A stretch of 64,000 nucleotides of DNA from Mesostigma viride. Taxonomy: Eukaryota; Streptophyta; Mesostigmatophyceae; Mesostigmatales; Mesostigmataceae. The stretch's first letter is position 1; every line of letters starts with the position of its first letter. The stretch covers positions 612,126-676,125 of the forward strand of contig RPFO01000448.1 of NCBI GenBank assembly GCA_009746045.1, given 5' to 3'. The position numbers and the translations under genes were made by a program. The notes below the pieces were generated by a model. That model was not told where the DNA came from, did no database searches, and saw only the letters and a list, made by a program, of their open reading frames with translations. Below, in pieces: positions 1 through 15,200 of the stretch.

Positions 1-214
1 ATATTCGCGCGTGAAGCTGGGGTATTTTCCTGGTTCCAGCGCACAGCGTTGTGATGAGACCCCATTTTCGCGTAGCCAAACCCGCGGCCATGGAGTACGC
101 AGGGGCGTCATGAATTTGGAAAGGAATGATAAAACCCAGCAATCGCTGATCTCCCACTTGAAAAGGGTTTGAGCTTGCGATTATTTGTGTTGCTGCTGGC
201 CAACCCTGCGCAGC

Positions 215-3200
215 ATGGATAGCAAAATGGCTGCCCGAGACGGAAACGTTCGGGTAGTTGTGAGGGCGAGGCCTCTCAATGAGGCAGAGTCTGGGACAAA
301 TTGCATCGCTGTCAGCAACAATTCGAAATCCATAACCATCCGTCCTCCAACTGGCAAATCCTTTACCTTCGACTACGTCGCTGACGCATCTATTGGACAG
401 GTACGCACATAAAATGCCGGCGTAAACAATACATCCAGCATGGCTTGCAAAAGTTTGTATCTCACCTTTTTCTTGCGGGTATCCGTGCGTTTAATTACAA
501 GCCATCCCGACTGCGTACTGAACTGGACAATGCAGGCGGAGTTCTTCGACCTGGTCGGGAAGCCTGTGTCGCTGAGCGTGTTGGAGGGTTATCATGGCTG
601 TTTGCTTGCATATGGTGAGTTCCGCTCGTATAATGACTCGGCATCTTCTATAAATTACGATACCAATGCCCGCCGAACGCTAGGAATTCGGCTTATCTCC
701 AACGTAAGCGTTGGCATGCAGATTACCTAGTTGATCCCAAAATTACCAATATAGTCTTGCTGCCTAACGTACTCCTCTTTGCCGTTCTTGTTGTTGCGCT
801 AACTTGTCGCTGGTGCATCCCCTGTTTCTACTTGCAGGCCAAACTGGAGCTGGGAAAACCTTCACAATGGAAGGTGCGTTGATAACTGACTGCTTGGCAT
901 TATCAATATCTTCTTCACGCTTAGTTTGCTTTCCACCCAGTTCTGGCACCTGCGCACTTCTCTTAGTACTCGTAGATTGATGGGCAAGTGGCCCTTCGGC
1001 GCAGTTTAAAGACTTGTCGAGTACACAAGGCACCAGAGGGCTGCACAGGGGGTATAACATGCCAAGTAAATAGTCGAACTTTGGGATTGCTGGAGTGTCC
1101 TGACCATCGGATCCCCCATCAACTGGGTGGCCAGGCGCTATTGCAAATGCAGATCTATGCAGCCAAGTGAAACAGATAGGATAACCGTCTAATGTAATTG
1201 CTTTCCTGTCATGCTTACATCTGCCTCTGTCGCCAAACTGTGGCTCAATGGACGTTGGGCAACAGGGCGCCAGCTGGACGACCCCATGACACCCAAGGGC
1301 AGCTCGCCTGGGGACCTCGTCATTTCTGAGGGGCAGGGAATCATCCCGCGTGCCCTGCAGTTCTTGTTCGAGCGCATGGAGCATGAGAAGAACCATGTAA
1401 GCCAGCATACTGTTCAAGCCATAACCAAGCCTAAGTAGAAGGGGGAAAACCTAGCTGTCCGTTTCCCATACACGCCGCCTGCTTGACAGAGGTTCTGGTT
1501 TGCTGCTACTTGTCAGAGACTGCGTGGTTTGTTAATGTAGGTGAGAAACCAACTCCCCAGAAGGCTTGGAACATGGTTGATCTGCTAGGTGATTTTTTGG
1601 CATATAAGTTACATGACTGATCAAGTATTCCATCCTGGGAATCGTGGGGACCCCATGGCGAGGTAGTGGGTTGTGCATCGGACGCCTATGCTGCTCATGT
1701 GTGGGATAAGGTTGTCCCCTCTTCATGTTTGCTTGAATGCAAATACCCATGAGTTGTGGACATGCAACCACTGCTTTCTAGGTTCCTATGAACATGACAG
1801 GGTGCATATTCAGTTACCAAGTCAATTACCGCATTGTTAACTTGCCACCACCCAATTTTATGCCATACCCTGTGTCCCTGACGTGGCAGACCTACTCCTT
1901 CATCCCCCTTTCCACCCCCTTGCGCTCCACCCCCCCGTCCCAAATCCCGTCCTGGATAACCTATTTTTGACTTTCCATGCTTTTCGCTATTCTCTGACGT
2001 GCGGTTGTTCTCGCCATGGCGTTCGCAGAGTGAATTCAATGAGGTCGTTTTCAAATGCAAGGTCTCCTACTTGGAGGTAAGGCCTCATGGCGTACTCTGA
2101 CAAAAGGCGATTGCGTGCGCGTAGCTCAACGGAGATCTAGCTATGTCTGCCCCCTGTCAAGCATCACAGTTTGTTTGAAATCCATGGCAGCCGTGAGTGC
2201 ATGTCCTCTCTTGTCTCTTTCTGCCTGCTGGACAGTTGGACATCAAAACGGGCACGTTGTCACCAGGGCCAGGGCCAGCCCATGCAATTGTTTGGTGGTG
2301 GTCGCCGCCATGTATGCAAAATCTTTCTTCGTGGGCACCTTGCATATACCCAAGTGCCAACCCTGGCGGAAAACTGTCAGTCTGGGGGTTCTTCATCAAA
2401 GCATGAATTGTAATCTCCTTACTGAAGCTTATCCCAAGTTTCCTGAATTGTTCAAATGTTGCGTCCCTGTGTCAACAGATCTACAACGAGCAAGTGGCTG
2501 ACTTGCTGGAGCCGGGCTCCAACAATCTCAGTATCCTTTCAACCTTGAGCTTCTGCTCATGTTCACACTCATCCTTCTAGGGCACAGGCCATCTGATTTG
2601 TTTACTCCGACCAACCAAATGGGCCGCTTGCCTCATTTGCATTTTCGTACCCTGGTGATGTTGTGACCCCGCTTATTCTTCCTCTTCCCGCCAGCCCCTG
2701 TCCAGCTGCTCAGCCATCTTGACGAACACGAGCAGAATTTAGCTGCTGGTGTAGCCTCAAATCCTTGGATAGCCAGAGGCAGCTAAAAGTTTCTGGATTA
2801 GCACATGAAATCCTTAACTCAGAAGCATGCTGGGAAACTTGTCCCATTCAAAACCCACGAATTCCTCCACCCAACCCCATCCCTTCAACTCGTTTGCCTT
2901 TCCACGACACTGTCATTTCAACCAATCCCCACCGGCCTCCCGGCTTTCCCCGGCCGCGCTCCGCCTCCCCAAAGCCATCCGTGAGGACGTGCGTCGCGGC
3001 ATGTACGTGGAGAACCTGTCCGAGCGCGACGTGCCCAACGCGGCCAGCGTGTACGCGCTGTTCAAGGAGAGCAGCTGCAACCGCCACGTTGGCAGCACCG
3101 CAATGAACCGAGAGAGCTCGCGCTCGCACTCGGTCTTCACCGTCTACGTGGAGTCCCAGGTGCGCAGCTCTGCCCCGCTTGCTCCGTTCCAAGCCGGCGC

Positions 3201-6200
3201 ACGGATACTGCCTTTCCCAGATGATCAAACTCCAAAATATTCTTTCTGTGGCATTTCATACACATATCCTTCATGCAGTACACCATCACAGGGCATTACG
3301 AGTCCGTCCATAGCTATTGAATACCCAGGCTGTCTATTGTCACTGGCTGACGGACTTGTGTGGTATGCCGTTCATTCCTTGACCACGTTCTCCTCCTTGG
3401 ACTTCCTGTCATGTTCATTTTGTCACATGCATCCATGTTGATTCCAGTGGGTTATGTTCCCTACGGGTTATGTCGCATGCGTATCTGTTCCATTAGTCAC
3501 TCAATGCAGTGCTGACGTTTTTTGTTCCACGTTCCCATTGAGTTTTCTGTGCAGCGCAAGGACCACCGCGGGATGGTCAACCTGCGCACGTCCGCGTTCC
3601 ACCTGGTGGATCTCGCGGGGTCGGAGCGGCAGCGTAACTCTGAGTCGCAGGGCTGGATGCTCAAGGAGGCAGGCAGCATTAACAAGTCACTCTCCGCGCT
3701 GGGCAACGTCATCCATGTAAGCCACCCGCGAACCACCTGGATTTTCGAAGCTGGCTCATGGGGCAGCAGTTGTTTTCCTGTGTCAAGACCAATGCGAGCC
3801 TTTAATTATCCAGGGAGGTGCAGTGGCTGCTCGCGAGCTAGTCACGTTTGTGTACTCATGTCTGTAGATGTGTTGCATGTAAAGGAGATGTTCATGAAAT
3901 GTTCATGAAAAGTTCTTGACATGTCTTCTAAGTTCAATCCTAGAAGCAGTGGCATCTTCTTACCGTTACACGACAACATGAGTTCATTTCCCCCCATAAC
4001 TTAGAGAGATGCCACACCTATCTCTAATATCAGCCATGAAAACCGCGCAAAACTCTTCTGCCTACCTTGGGGGCATTTGCCCGCTTGTAGAAGCCATCGA
4101 AACTAGCTATGGGATCAGCCAGTTAGTAACCTTCAGTAACCGTCCTTTGCTGCTCCTATATCAAGATCCTATATCACTGGCTGTTTGGGGACATGTTGAA
4201 ATGTCCAACATTATCTGCTTCCAATATTCATATGTATTTGTCATGATTCCTCCGGTGGGATCCATGCGAGCAGGCGCTGGTAGACGTCGCAGAGGGCAAC
4301 GAGCGCCACGTGCCATACCGTGACTCCAAGCTTACGTTCCTGCTTAAAGTAAGTGCTGGGGCTATGAAAGGCATGGGTACCAAAGGGCTGCCGTCTGCAT
4401 GCATGGCTTCCGGCTCATTCTTGTGGTTAGACATGCGTGGGCATTTGCGTAGTCGGTAACTACATCGGAGAATCGGCAGCGAGGCCAGTTTCTGAACAAT
4501 AGCAAGGGAGTTGTCAAGGGAGTTCGCCGCCCTTGGCACTTTTAACAACTGTGCCGCCAATGACCTATCTTTTGCATCATTTCAGGAGGAGATCTATGAT
4601 TACGGGTTTCCTTTGGGATAGCTGAATAAAAAGGGGTAAACAGAGTAATCATGAGGTGGTTTTACACATGGAAGAGGACCGAGCTGCAAAGGGTGCTCGT
4701 CACATATTTCAGTGGCCATCGCCTGTGTTTCGCTTTCTGAACGATGATGACACGCGCTGATCACTCAACAGCAAGCGGCAAGCATAGAGCTCTTGACGCC
4801 CTGTTTGGCAATAGCATTTTGCAGCTTGCTGTATACCCCAACTCCTGACCCTGGAATGTTATGCTTGCGGAACATTGCGGACGCCACTCCCCAGGACTCG
4901 CTGGGCGGCAACAGCAAGTGTACGCTGGTGGCCAACGTGTCCCCCAGCGACAAGTATGCGGACGAGTCACTCTCCACGCTCAAGTTTGCGCAGCGCGCCA
5001 AGATGGTGCGTAATGCGGCTGTCGTCAATGAGGACACGATCGCCAACCCAGAGCTCCTGCGCGAGGAGATCTCACGGCTCAAGCTCGAGCTGTCCAAGCT
5101 GCGAGGTGGGCTGCCCAGGAGAGGCATTGTTTGGTAGCTGTTGCTAGTCACCACGGTTTTTTGCTAAGAAATTTGATGCTTAAGGTGCAAGAAGCAGGGA
5201 CTTGGCACCAGGTTGTGATGAGCAAGGCACTGTCCATGATATGTCTGTCACGACGTGCCAAAGGGTGAATATCGTCTGAAAAACATTTGCTGATATTGAA
5301 TGCCTGCCTCAAGATGTGAACTAAAGGCATGGTCGGTGATATACTACTATGCATCTACTACTATGTGGACAAAGATGATTTCCTGCTTCTTTTTACGTTT
5401 CTGACATTTCCTGCCCCATGCATATCCTGTGTGGACAACTTTAATTGGCTGCAGCGAATGGAGCGCTGCAAGAAATCCAGAACCTGGCTGGTGAGTAACT
5501 GCAATCGGATATCAATCATGTCAACTAACTCCCTATTCTATATTTTGTTTAAGTTAGTATCACTTTGGAAAAACATACCCTCCTATTAAGTTCCTTTCCA
5601 AATTGATGACTGAATTCATGGCCTTTCCTGTTGCTGATGCTGTGCCACTAACTCCTGAAGCGCTCTATGCTGTTTTGCGAAGCGATAGTAAAGACCCATA
5701 GAGCATATTTGCTCTTAATGTATCCGACGCTGAATGGCTTTACAGATTGGCACATTGACTCTTCCATCCACCAAGCTCCTTTTCTCATTTAACAAAAGCA
5801 CCTCCTTATTGCCTCGCTTGTGCCCCCCTTCATCACTGCTGCAGGCCCATCCCCTGCGGAGCCGGTTGGCATGCCCACGGATATGGACCACGTGGCGCGC
5901 CTGCAGTTTATGCTGACAACCACGCTGCGCCAGAGCCAGCACTCCAAGCGTGAGATGACCCATGAGAACACACACCTCAAAGAGCGGGTTGAGCAGCTCG
6001 AGGCGCTGGTGGACCGCCTGGAGAAATCCCACCAGGTAGGTGCTTTGTTGGTTATATTTCCTTCCTAGGCGCCCCGCAGGGGATTCCCCTGGATTGATTA
6101 GTTCTAATCAGATTGCAAGTTCTCGTTGGGTTGTGCGTTTTTAGTGAGAACATTTTGATATCAGATGTTGTCGATACCCCCCAGTTTTAGATCATCAGTC

Positions 6201-9200
6201 AATCACATGCGATGCCAGAAATCATGGCAAAGAAAATTGATCGGGAAGGAGTTAGGATTATTTATTGATTTTCTGGGCTACGGCTGACAGATGCGTTGCA
6301 CGCCCATCCGCATGGCCTTGCTGCCTTTGTAATCTGTCTCATGATTTGCCTATGCCAAGTTATTTCGGTAACCTCTTTTTTGCCTAGTTGTCCATGATGA
6401 TTGGAGCCTTTCACAGTCTCATCCTTGTGGAGCAACAGGACATAAATGTTTCATTGCATTCCTGTTCCTGTCGATCTGTACCCACCTGCCTCAACACCCA
6501 CAGTCCCAGAAGATGATCCTGAAGCTGCGCGAGAACTCGCTCAAGCGGCTGGAGACCAAGATGATGCCGTCGCCGCTCAAGTCCAAGGGCAAGCAGGCCG
6601 GCAAGGAGAACGTGGGCGTGGCGGGCGCCAGTGAGACACACGTGGGCACGCCGCCCATGTCCGTGCTGGGCAACATCACTGCCAGCAGCAGCAACGTCAA
6701 CACCAGGTGCGAGGAGTCGAGGGCACGCACTGGTGCTACACCTAGCCCGCACTAGCAAGTACAATCCACCCATTTATTGGTGCAGTCGTGACATGCACCC
6801 CAGCTTGTCTATACTTTTTCCCCGCTGCGATCCACATGCATAGGTATTACTGCACGTCTTTTTTTTCAGTCCTTTTACCCGAGGCGCTTACAAAGGTCCA
6901 CGGCTTGATGCAGCTGCCTCCTGGATGCAGTGAATACTTAAGAATGCTGCATTTTGGTGTGGGACCATCCTTGTACCTCGCCACTCCCTGTATTCCTAAA
7001 TCGCTTGCACACCCCGCTCTCCTTTCTCTGGAACTTTGGGCCGTGTGTGACCAGTGCTGACTTCTCACAAATGGTCAAGCCGGGCAACCCGGGAGAGAAC
7101 CCGACATCGGGGGCCGGCGCGGCCGCCTCGGCACGCCTTGTGGAGGAGCTGCAGCAGGAGGTGGCCGTGCTGCGGCGACAGGTGCAGTACCACCCTGATG
7201 TGGTGCGCTACAAGATGGACATCGAGGAGCTTAAGGGTAAGCAAAATACATTGTTCAGGAGCTGGTGCTCCCGTTATACTGCTATGATGACATTTCCTTG
7301 ATATAGTTGTCTATTTTAGTAGCATTATATAAATATAAATAGGCCTCTTGTCATCTGACCCAGTATATTGTTGCAGGTGCTAGTCAGGAGATTGTTGTGC
7401 CTTGAAAGAAATGGCTCATGTGCATGAAGGACTTATCTTCTGGCCTAAATCTCCCCATCTTCATCCCCGCCCTCCTCCCTCGTGAGCAGAGAAGCTGCGC
7501 AAGCAGGAGATGGAGGTGGACGCCGCGTCGGTCAGCCAGCAGAAGGCGGCGCAGGAGGAGCTGCAGCGGCTGGAGCAGCTGGTTACCAGCATCCGCGAGG
7601 AGATGCTGGCAGTGCTCGAGGCCAAGGCGGCGGCCGAGAGCAAGATGGAGGACATGGCGCTCGAGCGGGGCATACTGCTGGGCCAGCGCACGGCGCTGGA
7701 GCATAAGGTGAGAGGTATCAGAATAAGGTCAGCATAAGGTGAGAGGGCGGCGGAGCGTGCGGTGGGACAGGGGCCAAGCGTAAACTGGCTGGGAAGCCAA
7801 ACATAGAACAGAGGGGGGTAAAGCGCAAGGTGAGGGAGGGGCGTGAAGTGCAGTTGTCCGCTTGCAGGTCGCTATGTTTTGAATATACAACCACCCAGGA
7901 GGTTGCTGTTTGAAGGTAGAAGTGCAGGTCTCTGACTGCACTCATCCAATTCGGAACTTAATCACCCCTGTGATCGCAATATCTAGGTGGAAGGGACATG
8001 CACACACCGATCCTGGAAGATTGACATCGCTACTCCAAGGGCATGAGCCAAAAGGGCACGTGATGCGACCTGGCGACCCTGCTTTCCCTTGCCATCTTCT
8101 ATCCTTTCCTTTTACTCCTCGATTCCTGGTTTGGCACATTTCTGTGTCATCTAGGTAGCCAGGATCATCCCATACCCTATAAGAGCATTCCTGTGCATCC
8201 CCATAGTTCGATTGGTCAGGAAATGTTTCACACATGGCTTGTTTCACTGTCGGCAAGTAACCTTTCTGCTAGGCCTCTGAAAGGATGCCTCCTTGCTAGC
8301 ACTGACATCGTTTGGTATGTGACGCAACACCTGTCTCTTCGCGGCTTGTCCCCATCCAACAGCTGGAGCAGCAGGAGAGCGTGCTCCGGAGCGCACAAGC
8401 GGGCGAGGTCTCGGCCCGGGAGGTGGCGAGCCGCGTGTCCACGCTGCAGGACGGTGCAGCAGCGGAGCTAGCGGCGGGGAGGGAGCGCATCCGGCAGCTG
8501 GAAGAGGTGCGAAATGAATGCTTTTCTTTCGGCCCCTACAGCCGGCTAGGGAATTACGCCTCCAATACCACGAATCATGTAGCCATATTTCAGGCCGGTG
8601 TGGAGATTTCTCTGTAGTCCATGTTTAACTTTGCTTCATGGACATGTAATTTGCTGGATAAACTTGTCAGGTTGCTGTTTTTATATCCCAAGTGTTTTTG
8701 GATGCCTGGGATCATTTAAAATGGCTTCACTGTGGGGTATGGAATGCCAGTGTCCTTGCATGTCCACATTGAATGCTGCAGACTGTGGCATTAAATGTGC
8801 TTCTGTGGCTGACAGTTGGCCCATTAGCCATTAGTGGTTTGCACTCAGCGGTTAGTGACAACAGCATCCAAGTGCATGGCAAATTATAATTGAATTCATG
8901 GCAATCAATGCCATCTCCTCTAGCCACGGTGACGCAGTTTTCCACGGTTGGTAACCAGTTGTAGGCGGCCATTCAGGCAGTACTCTTTCAACAACTCTCC
9001 TGGTTTCTACACAGCTCTTCTGGGACCACGATTTTCCTCGTTTGATTTCAAGTCTAACATCATATCTGGACCGCCATTTGTGCAGGCGCTGGCGGAGTCG
9101 GCGTCCAACCTGGAGGAGGCACGTGCCCAGAACGGCACGTTCCGCCTGCTGCTGGAGGACGCGGAGCAGCGCGAGCGATCCGCGCTGGAGGCGAAGTCCC

Positions 9201-12200
9201 GGCTGGAGGCGGAGCAGAGGGAGCACACCAAGGTGCAGGAGCTCATGTACCAGGAGCTGCAGAAGTCATTCAAGTCCGAGGATGAGGTACGCCCTATAAG
9301 CCTGAGGGTTATTTACCTGCCTTTTCAACAGAAGTTTGATACATAGGAGGTGTACCTTGGTAGTTCTATTATCATTTTTTTTTCGTGTAGTAGTCTTCCT
9401 TAGTCTTCCTTAGTAGTTTTCGTGTAGTAGTCTTCCTAACCCTGGGCGAGCTTTGCATGTGGGCTTGCCGTCATAGGCAGACCTGCTGAAGCTCCTGTCG
9501 GCGCGGCTTGTACAGAACAGAGTAGGCGCGGACTGGGTGCTGCTTCCGGCAGGCTTGTGCTGTGAAACGTGTTTCGCCACAGTGCAGTAGTGTCATGTGT
9601 GGGCACGCAATTTCGGGTTGCATTTGTTGACCCGAGTTTGTACTCCAGCTCTAAACTGGATAGAAATCATGTTCCTGCCAGACGTACCATTATGTGGAAT
9701 GGCCAAAGTATCCCTTGCAAGGGGTAATGTGTGGACATAGGATTGCTGTTGCGGCTCTTTGGTGCACTACCTCTGCCCACAAGAAATTTCCAATCAGTGT
9801 TCGTTTTACGAGTACACACTTCTGCGTTCCAATCAATCTCTTTGAATCTCTCTGTTTCTTTTTCTTATCTCCCTGCCAAATGCATTTTTTTATCTTCCAC
9901 CCCATGGCAGGCGCCCCTTGCGCTTTGATAGAAGATGGTGGTGCAGGTGCCCTTGTGCACCTAGAGCAAGTGTCGTTTACATCCCCACCCTTGCAGGAAG
10001 TAGCCCAGAATGTATTAAAAGCCGTATGCCCCTTCTCAGGGATATGTACTACATATACTCCCAACGGATTTATGTTCCAATTCAATTCAATTCAACTGCA
10101 TTTTCTTTTTTTCTGCACAAATGGTGATCTCGAACATCTTATCAGTCGCGCGCCCACATCGAGGAGTTGACGGACGCGCTGGCCACCGCGGAGGCGCAGG
10201 CCCGCTCGCTGGAGGCCAGCCATGCAGCGGTGGAGGCCTCCCTCCATGAGCAGGTAAGGCGCAGCGCAAAGCGGTTCTATGCGCGGATCAGACAGAGCAA
10301 TTGTTCTCGTCTTGTACCAAGCAGGCATGAAGGCTAACCAACTGCACTGCTTCCACATAGGCACCGTCTAAACAGCTACCACGTTTTGCGAGTGTCAGTA
10401 GTAAACGGCTATTGCCGCTGCTGCCATCAAACCCTCAGCCACTCCTAACAATTCTAGTCGTCAGTCTGGCGCCAGGTTGTTTGTGCCATCGTTTGTGTCA
10501 TCGTGGATGCTGTCACCGCCACGTCCGGCAGAGACACTTGGGTGGATGGTTTAGTGTGCTATGGGTGCAAGTTTCATGTGCATCGCAGGACCTTGTATGT
10601 CCAGCATACTCTCCATCACCTTCTTGGCCTTCGCTTATTGTTCGCTCCTGACATGCCCTGCACTCACACGACCTGCTCACGTAATTCTCCACCAAATCAC
10701 CTCTTCTTTGCCATCTCTTGCCATCCCTGTGTGTGCACTGCTGTCCTGCTTTCGTGCACCTGCCCGCCAGCGGCTCGCGATGCAAGAGGCGTCGCGCCTG
10801 TGGGAGGATGGCCGCGAGAACGTGCAGCGGCTGTCGTCGGAGCTGCAGAGGGTAGGTGCTGCCGCATGAGAAGGAAAAAATCTATCCTAGCATATGGGGT
10901 GGTAGTTGTGTCAAAAGGCGCGAAGTGAGATGGGCTGGATGAAGTCCTTACCTTCTGCGGATCCTGTCCTGATGCTGCTGGTTCGAAAGGTAGAAGCAAG
11001 CGTCATGGTCATGAAACATGCACAGTGGGCTTATGCGCGCCTGAATGGAGCCGTACGATTAAATGATGCTGTAGATCTCAATGATCAAGCCATTTTACAA
11101 GTGCAAGAAGATATATCCTTATTCACAATTGTGCTGTCTTTGCGCATGGCTGGGAATACAAACTAGTATATCCTATTATCTACTTATCTTTCCCTTCTGT
11201 CCTCTCCCACGCTACCCATGACACGGCCATGCAGATGTCATTGGAGAAGTCCGACCTGGAGTCGGCGCTGGTGCGTGCCGAGGAGCAGCTGGCATCCGCG
11301 GAAGCCTCACTGGCGGCCACTGTGCGCGAGCTGGAGCATAGCCGTGCGCAGCACGCGGGCCATGCAGCCGAGATGCGTGCGCACGCGGCGCGGGCGGAGC
11401 AGCTGGCAGAAGAACTGCGCAGGGCCGAAGCGCGGCTGGTGCAGATGCAAGGCGCAGAGGCCAAGCTGCAGGTAAGAGAGCAGCGGACTGCTAGGCTTTG
11501 CAATCGCGGCCCCTTGCTTGAATATACTACAATTGCTCAACCGATGGGTGATTTTTCATGCATGACTCTGGCGTGGAATGGCTGCAGCCGCATATGCTGG
11601 TATTAACTCCAGGACGCTTGTGCTTATTTATTAAATTGCACTGGTGGGCACGCTTTGGCACGTAATTGCGTTTGACTAGCCTATGCTGTTTGTCTGACTG
11701 ATGAGCATCACGTATGGAGCCGCAGCATCCTACTTAGTAGCTGTCTCATTCAAACCCATCGCAGGGCACAAGTTCCAAGCCTGTCTGGTCTCTTAAATGC
11801 TCGTTGCTCTTGATGTGGTTATGTCCCCCTGGCTGCCCCTACCCAGGAGAAGCTGCAAGCCATGGAAGCAGAGCGCTGCGAGGCGGAGGCCAAGCTGTCC
11901 CGTGCCATGGAGGCGGCGCGCAACGAGGAGCGGGAGTTGCGGATGGCAGTGGACATCATCGGGGCTGAGAGAGAGGCCATGGAGGCGGAGCTCAAGGCAA
12001 GTCTTTTCGGGAGCTGGCAGCACTTATGGCGATGATGTCACACGCCATCCGAAATTAATTGCGTGGTTCAGATGGCATGCTATCATGCCAGCATTTCGTT
12101 GTGTGTAACCCTGGAAATTATTCTCTGATCTTCTCGTCGAAACGTCTCCGCAGGCGGTCCAGGAGCGACTGCTTGCCGCCGAGGCGCGTGCGCAGTCCCT

Positions 12201-15200
12201 GGTGGGCGACCTGGCGGCTGCGGCGCTGGAGCAGTCCCAAGTGCAGGCTGCGCTGAACGAGAGCATTGCGCAAGCGTTGGACTCCAAGAAGGCCGCCGCG
12301 GAGGTGGTGTCTGAGCGCAACAACCTCGTGGAACAGGTGCCTGATGCTGGCTATGCATCTGCTGTCAACCAATACTAGAGATTCCAACTGGGGGGGGTTA
12401 ATGAGGGGTTGCCGCTGCTAACCTAGAGATGGATAGATAGCCGTAGGCTGCTGCCACACATGAGCTCCATGCATTCCGTAGGATTGTTCAGAACAGGATG
12501 CGGCCGTTTGTCACACTTTTCATGACCTTCAAGGTTTTGTTTTATGAGCATGGTCTAACTCGTTCTCCTCGTGGTCATCGTATTCCAATCATCGAGCATG
12601 GCTTGCTGTGAACGTCCTGCCAGGTCTACCTATGTTGCATGCTGTATCACCGGCTATGCCGCTTGCTAACACATGAGGTTGGGGCAATACCAGACTTTGC
12701 TGTGGCCATGCTTGCTGACGTGATCGATCAGGAATGGGAGGTACTCGAGCAGCTTTCCCATACCCCATAAATCCCAGCGGAGGGTTGAATGCTTGCAGGT
12801 CCTGCCTTCCCTGGGCTGCCTCACGGGCTACCTCGCACCATTATCTCTTAGACTCATACCTTGCCACCCGATACCTCGCACGCCCCATCCCATGCCACCG
12901 CATCCCATGTCCCAGCTGCAATGTGCTGAGTCCGAGGTGTCGGCCATGCGCGCTCACGTGACGGACCTCAACACCCTCATCGAGGAGCTGCGCCATGAGG
13001 TGCGCGAGGGCGAGGCCGAGGCCGCCAGTCTCCAAGACAAGCTGGCGCAGGAAGCGGAGCAGAGCAGGGTGCGGCTTGCGGAGAGGGATGCGGCGAGGGC
13101 GGACGCAGAGGCCAAGGGGGCAGCCCTGGCGGCCACGCAGGAGCAGGCGGCGAGGCTGCAAGGCCGTGTGGAGGAGCAGGATGCGGCGCTAGCTGACCTC
13201 AGGTGTGTGTGGTTGTGATTACGCTTTTGCCTAAGTCCTACGGCGTGCGTGAGGGGTTGCCCATGGTTCAGATATGGTGTGCGTGTGGTTTGCCTTACGT
13301 TGTTGTTTCTTATGTGGTTGTTGACCTTGTTGAGTTGCCTTGGATTGTCAACATCCAAGGCAAGCGGGCTTTGGTATGGGCAAATTGCTTGGCGGTGGGA
13401 CTGCATGTGGATGCTCGCGAGAATGAGTGTGACGAAGTCATGGTATGGGACGCGTGTTAATCATGATATCAGGAAATTCATGTAGCCCTTGTCTTTGATG
13501 CCACATATCCACAGTTACCATACACCATGTTCACCCGCTTAAATAACGCCTGTCCTCACATTAGGAATCATCCCTTGTCAGGGATTCCTTTCCTGCTAAT
13601 GGACATTTTCATATGAAATTCATTACCTGTCAGCAGGACACACAATTTATAAACTCCCTTGCAATCATCAACTAATCATAAGTCCCTGAACCTCTTCTCC
13701 CTCTGGTCCCGGCAATGGTTTCTTCCCTTCCCTGCTCTTGGATAATTTTTCCTTCCGGGCAGGTCACGGTTGGACGTGGCCCTTGAGCGTGTGTCGTCGG
13801 CGGAGCACCTGCAGCTGCAGGCCGAGACCGCGCTGGCAGTCGCCACGGAACAGTTGGCGCTGATGGAATCGCGGCTGATCACCGCCACAGGAGAGGCCGA
13901 GGCCGAGGCACAGCTGCTGCGGGGGCGGTGCCTGGAGGCTCAGGCGCAGGCGGAGCTGGCGCAAGGTATGCCGCTTGGAGGCGTTGTGTGATGGGATGCC
14001 CCATGTGCCTGATATTATTAGGCAGCATAGACTACAGTTGCCGGCCATCTAGCCCGAACTAATCAGGTTGATACAGATGAGGGCCCTGCTGGTCCCTTGC
14101 GGACTGGTCAGCCCGGGGAAAATCTTCTTACGTGGCACTGCCAGGGTTAGGCGACGTGGTGGCCAACATTGGACATACCGCGATATGATTTTGGCTGACA
14201 TGCAGAACAAGGATGCTGTTGGCGTCATCCGCTCAACCCCTCTACTCAGGTATGGTCGGATTTGCAGGATAAGCAGCGATGGGCGGACATTGTCAAAGAC
14301 TACGACCCCCCAACTGTGGGTCCTAGGAAATGCAAAAAGTATAGTAGCCATAGTTTGCGTGCAAGATTAGCTCGAGGCCTTACTTTAGGCCCATATTTTT
14401 GACTAGCTGTGGACATACATGTACATATTGACGTCTTGGGGAGACGAGCACTATCTTAATTGGGGATTTTTGAGTGCTCCGTTGTCCCCCAATGGGGACA
14501 CGAGACTAATTTATCAATGAATGCTGCTGATAGCACGTGGCCTGCTCCGATGGATGCCAACTTCTAAGTGCTGCCAAGTGCATGGCACAAGGTGACGTTA
14601 AGTGCCACTTGGTTCTACTGAATGCATGCTACTTTGTGCTCTGAGTCCACTGTTGCCTGCCCGCTTGTTGCAGTGAGAGAAGCTAGTGCAAGCTAGTCGA
14701 GGGCGCCCTTTCTCGTTTTATATATGGATCGAAGGTTCCTTTTTACTGGTACACACGTGACGCAGTCTACACGATTATCAATCATTGATAACTAGGTGCT
14801 AGCTTCCAATTCCCCACACGCCTATTCCTCAAGGTCTTCTTCATGGAACCTGCAAGGCCCACAGTGCAAGGCCCATTGGAGCCAGTTGTGAAAACAATGG
14901 CACATGATAGTGGTCAGCTGACCAATACCGCAACATCTGCCCCACATCCCACTGTCTGCCCCACATTCCCACTAAAACAATGACCACCTGCAGCCACCGT
15001 GGAGACGGCTGTGGCTGCCGAGGAGTCCGCGCGGGCGTCCGAGCGTGCCGTTCGCCAGGAGCTGGAGGCGCTACTGGGCAAGTACGTGCAGCTGGAGGAC
15101 ATGCTCGACGGCACCAAGGCACAGTTTGAGGAGGCGGCGCATATGGCCGAGGCGATGGAGGGCCAGCTGAGGGATGCACAGTCGACGCTGCAGCGACTGA

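Noticed and set aside
764-1417. 217-codon minus-strand open frame opposite kinesin
   Set aside because: It overlaps motor exons antisense and contains no domain; the plus-strand exons explain the conservation.
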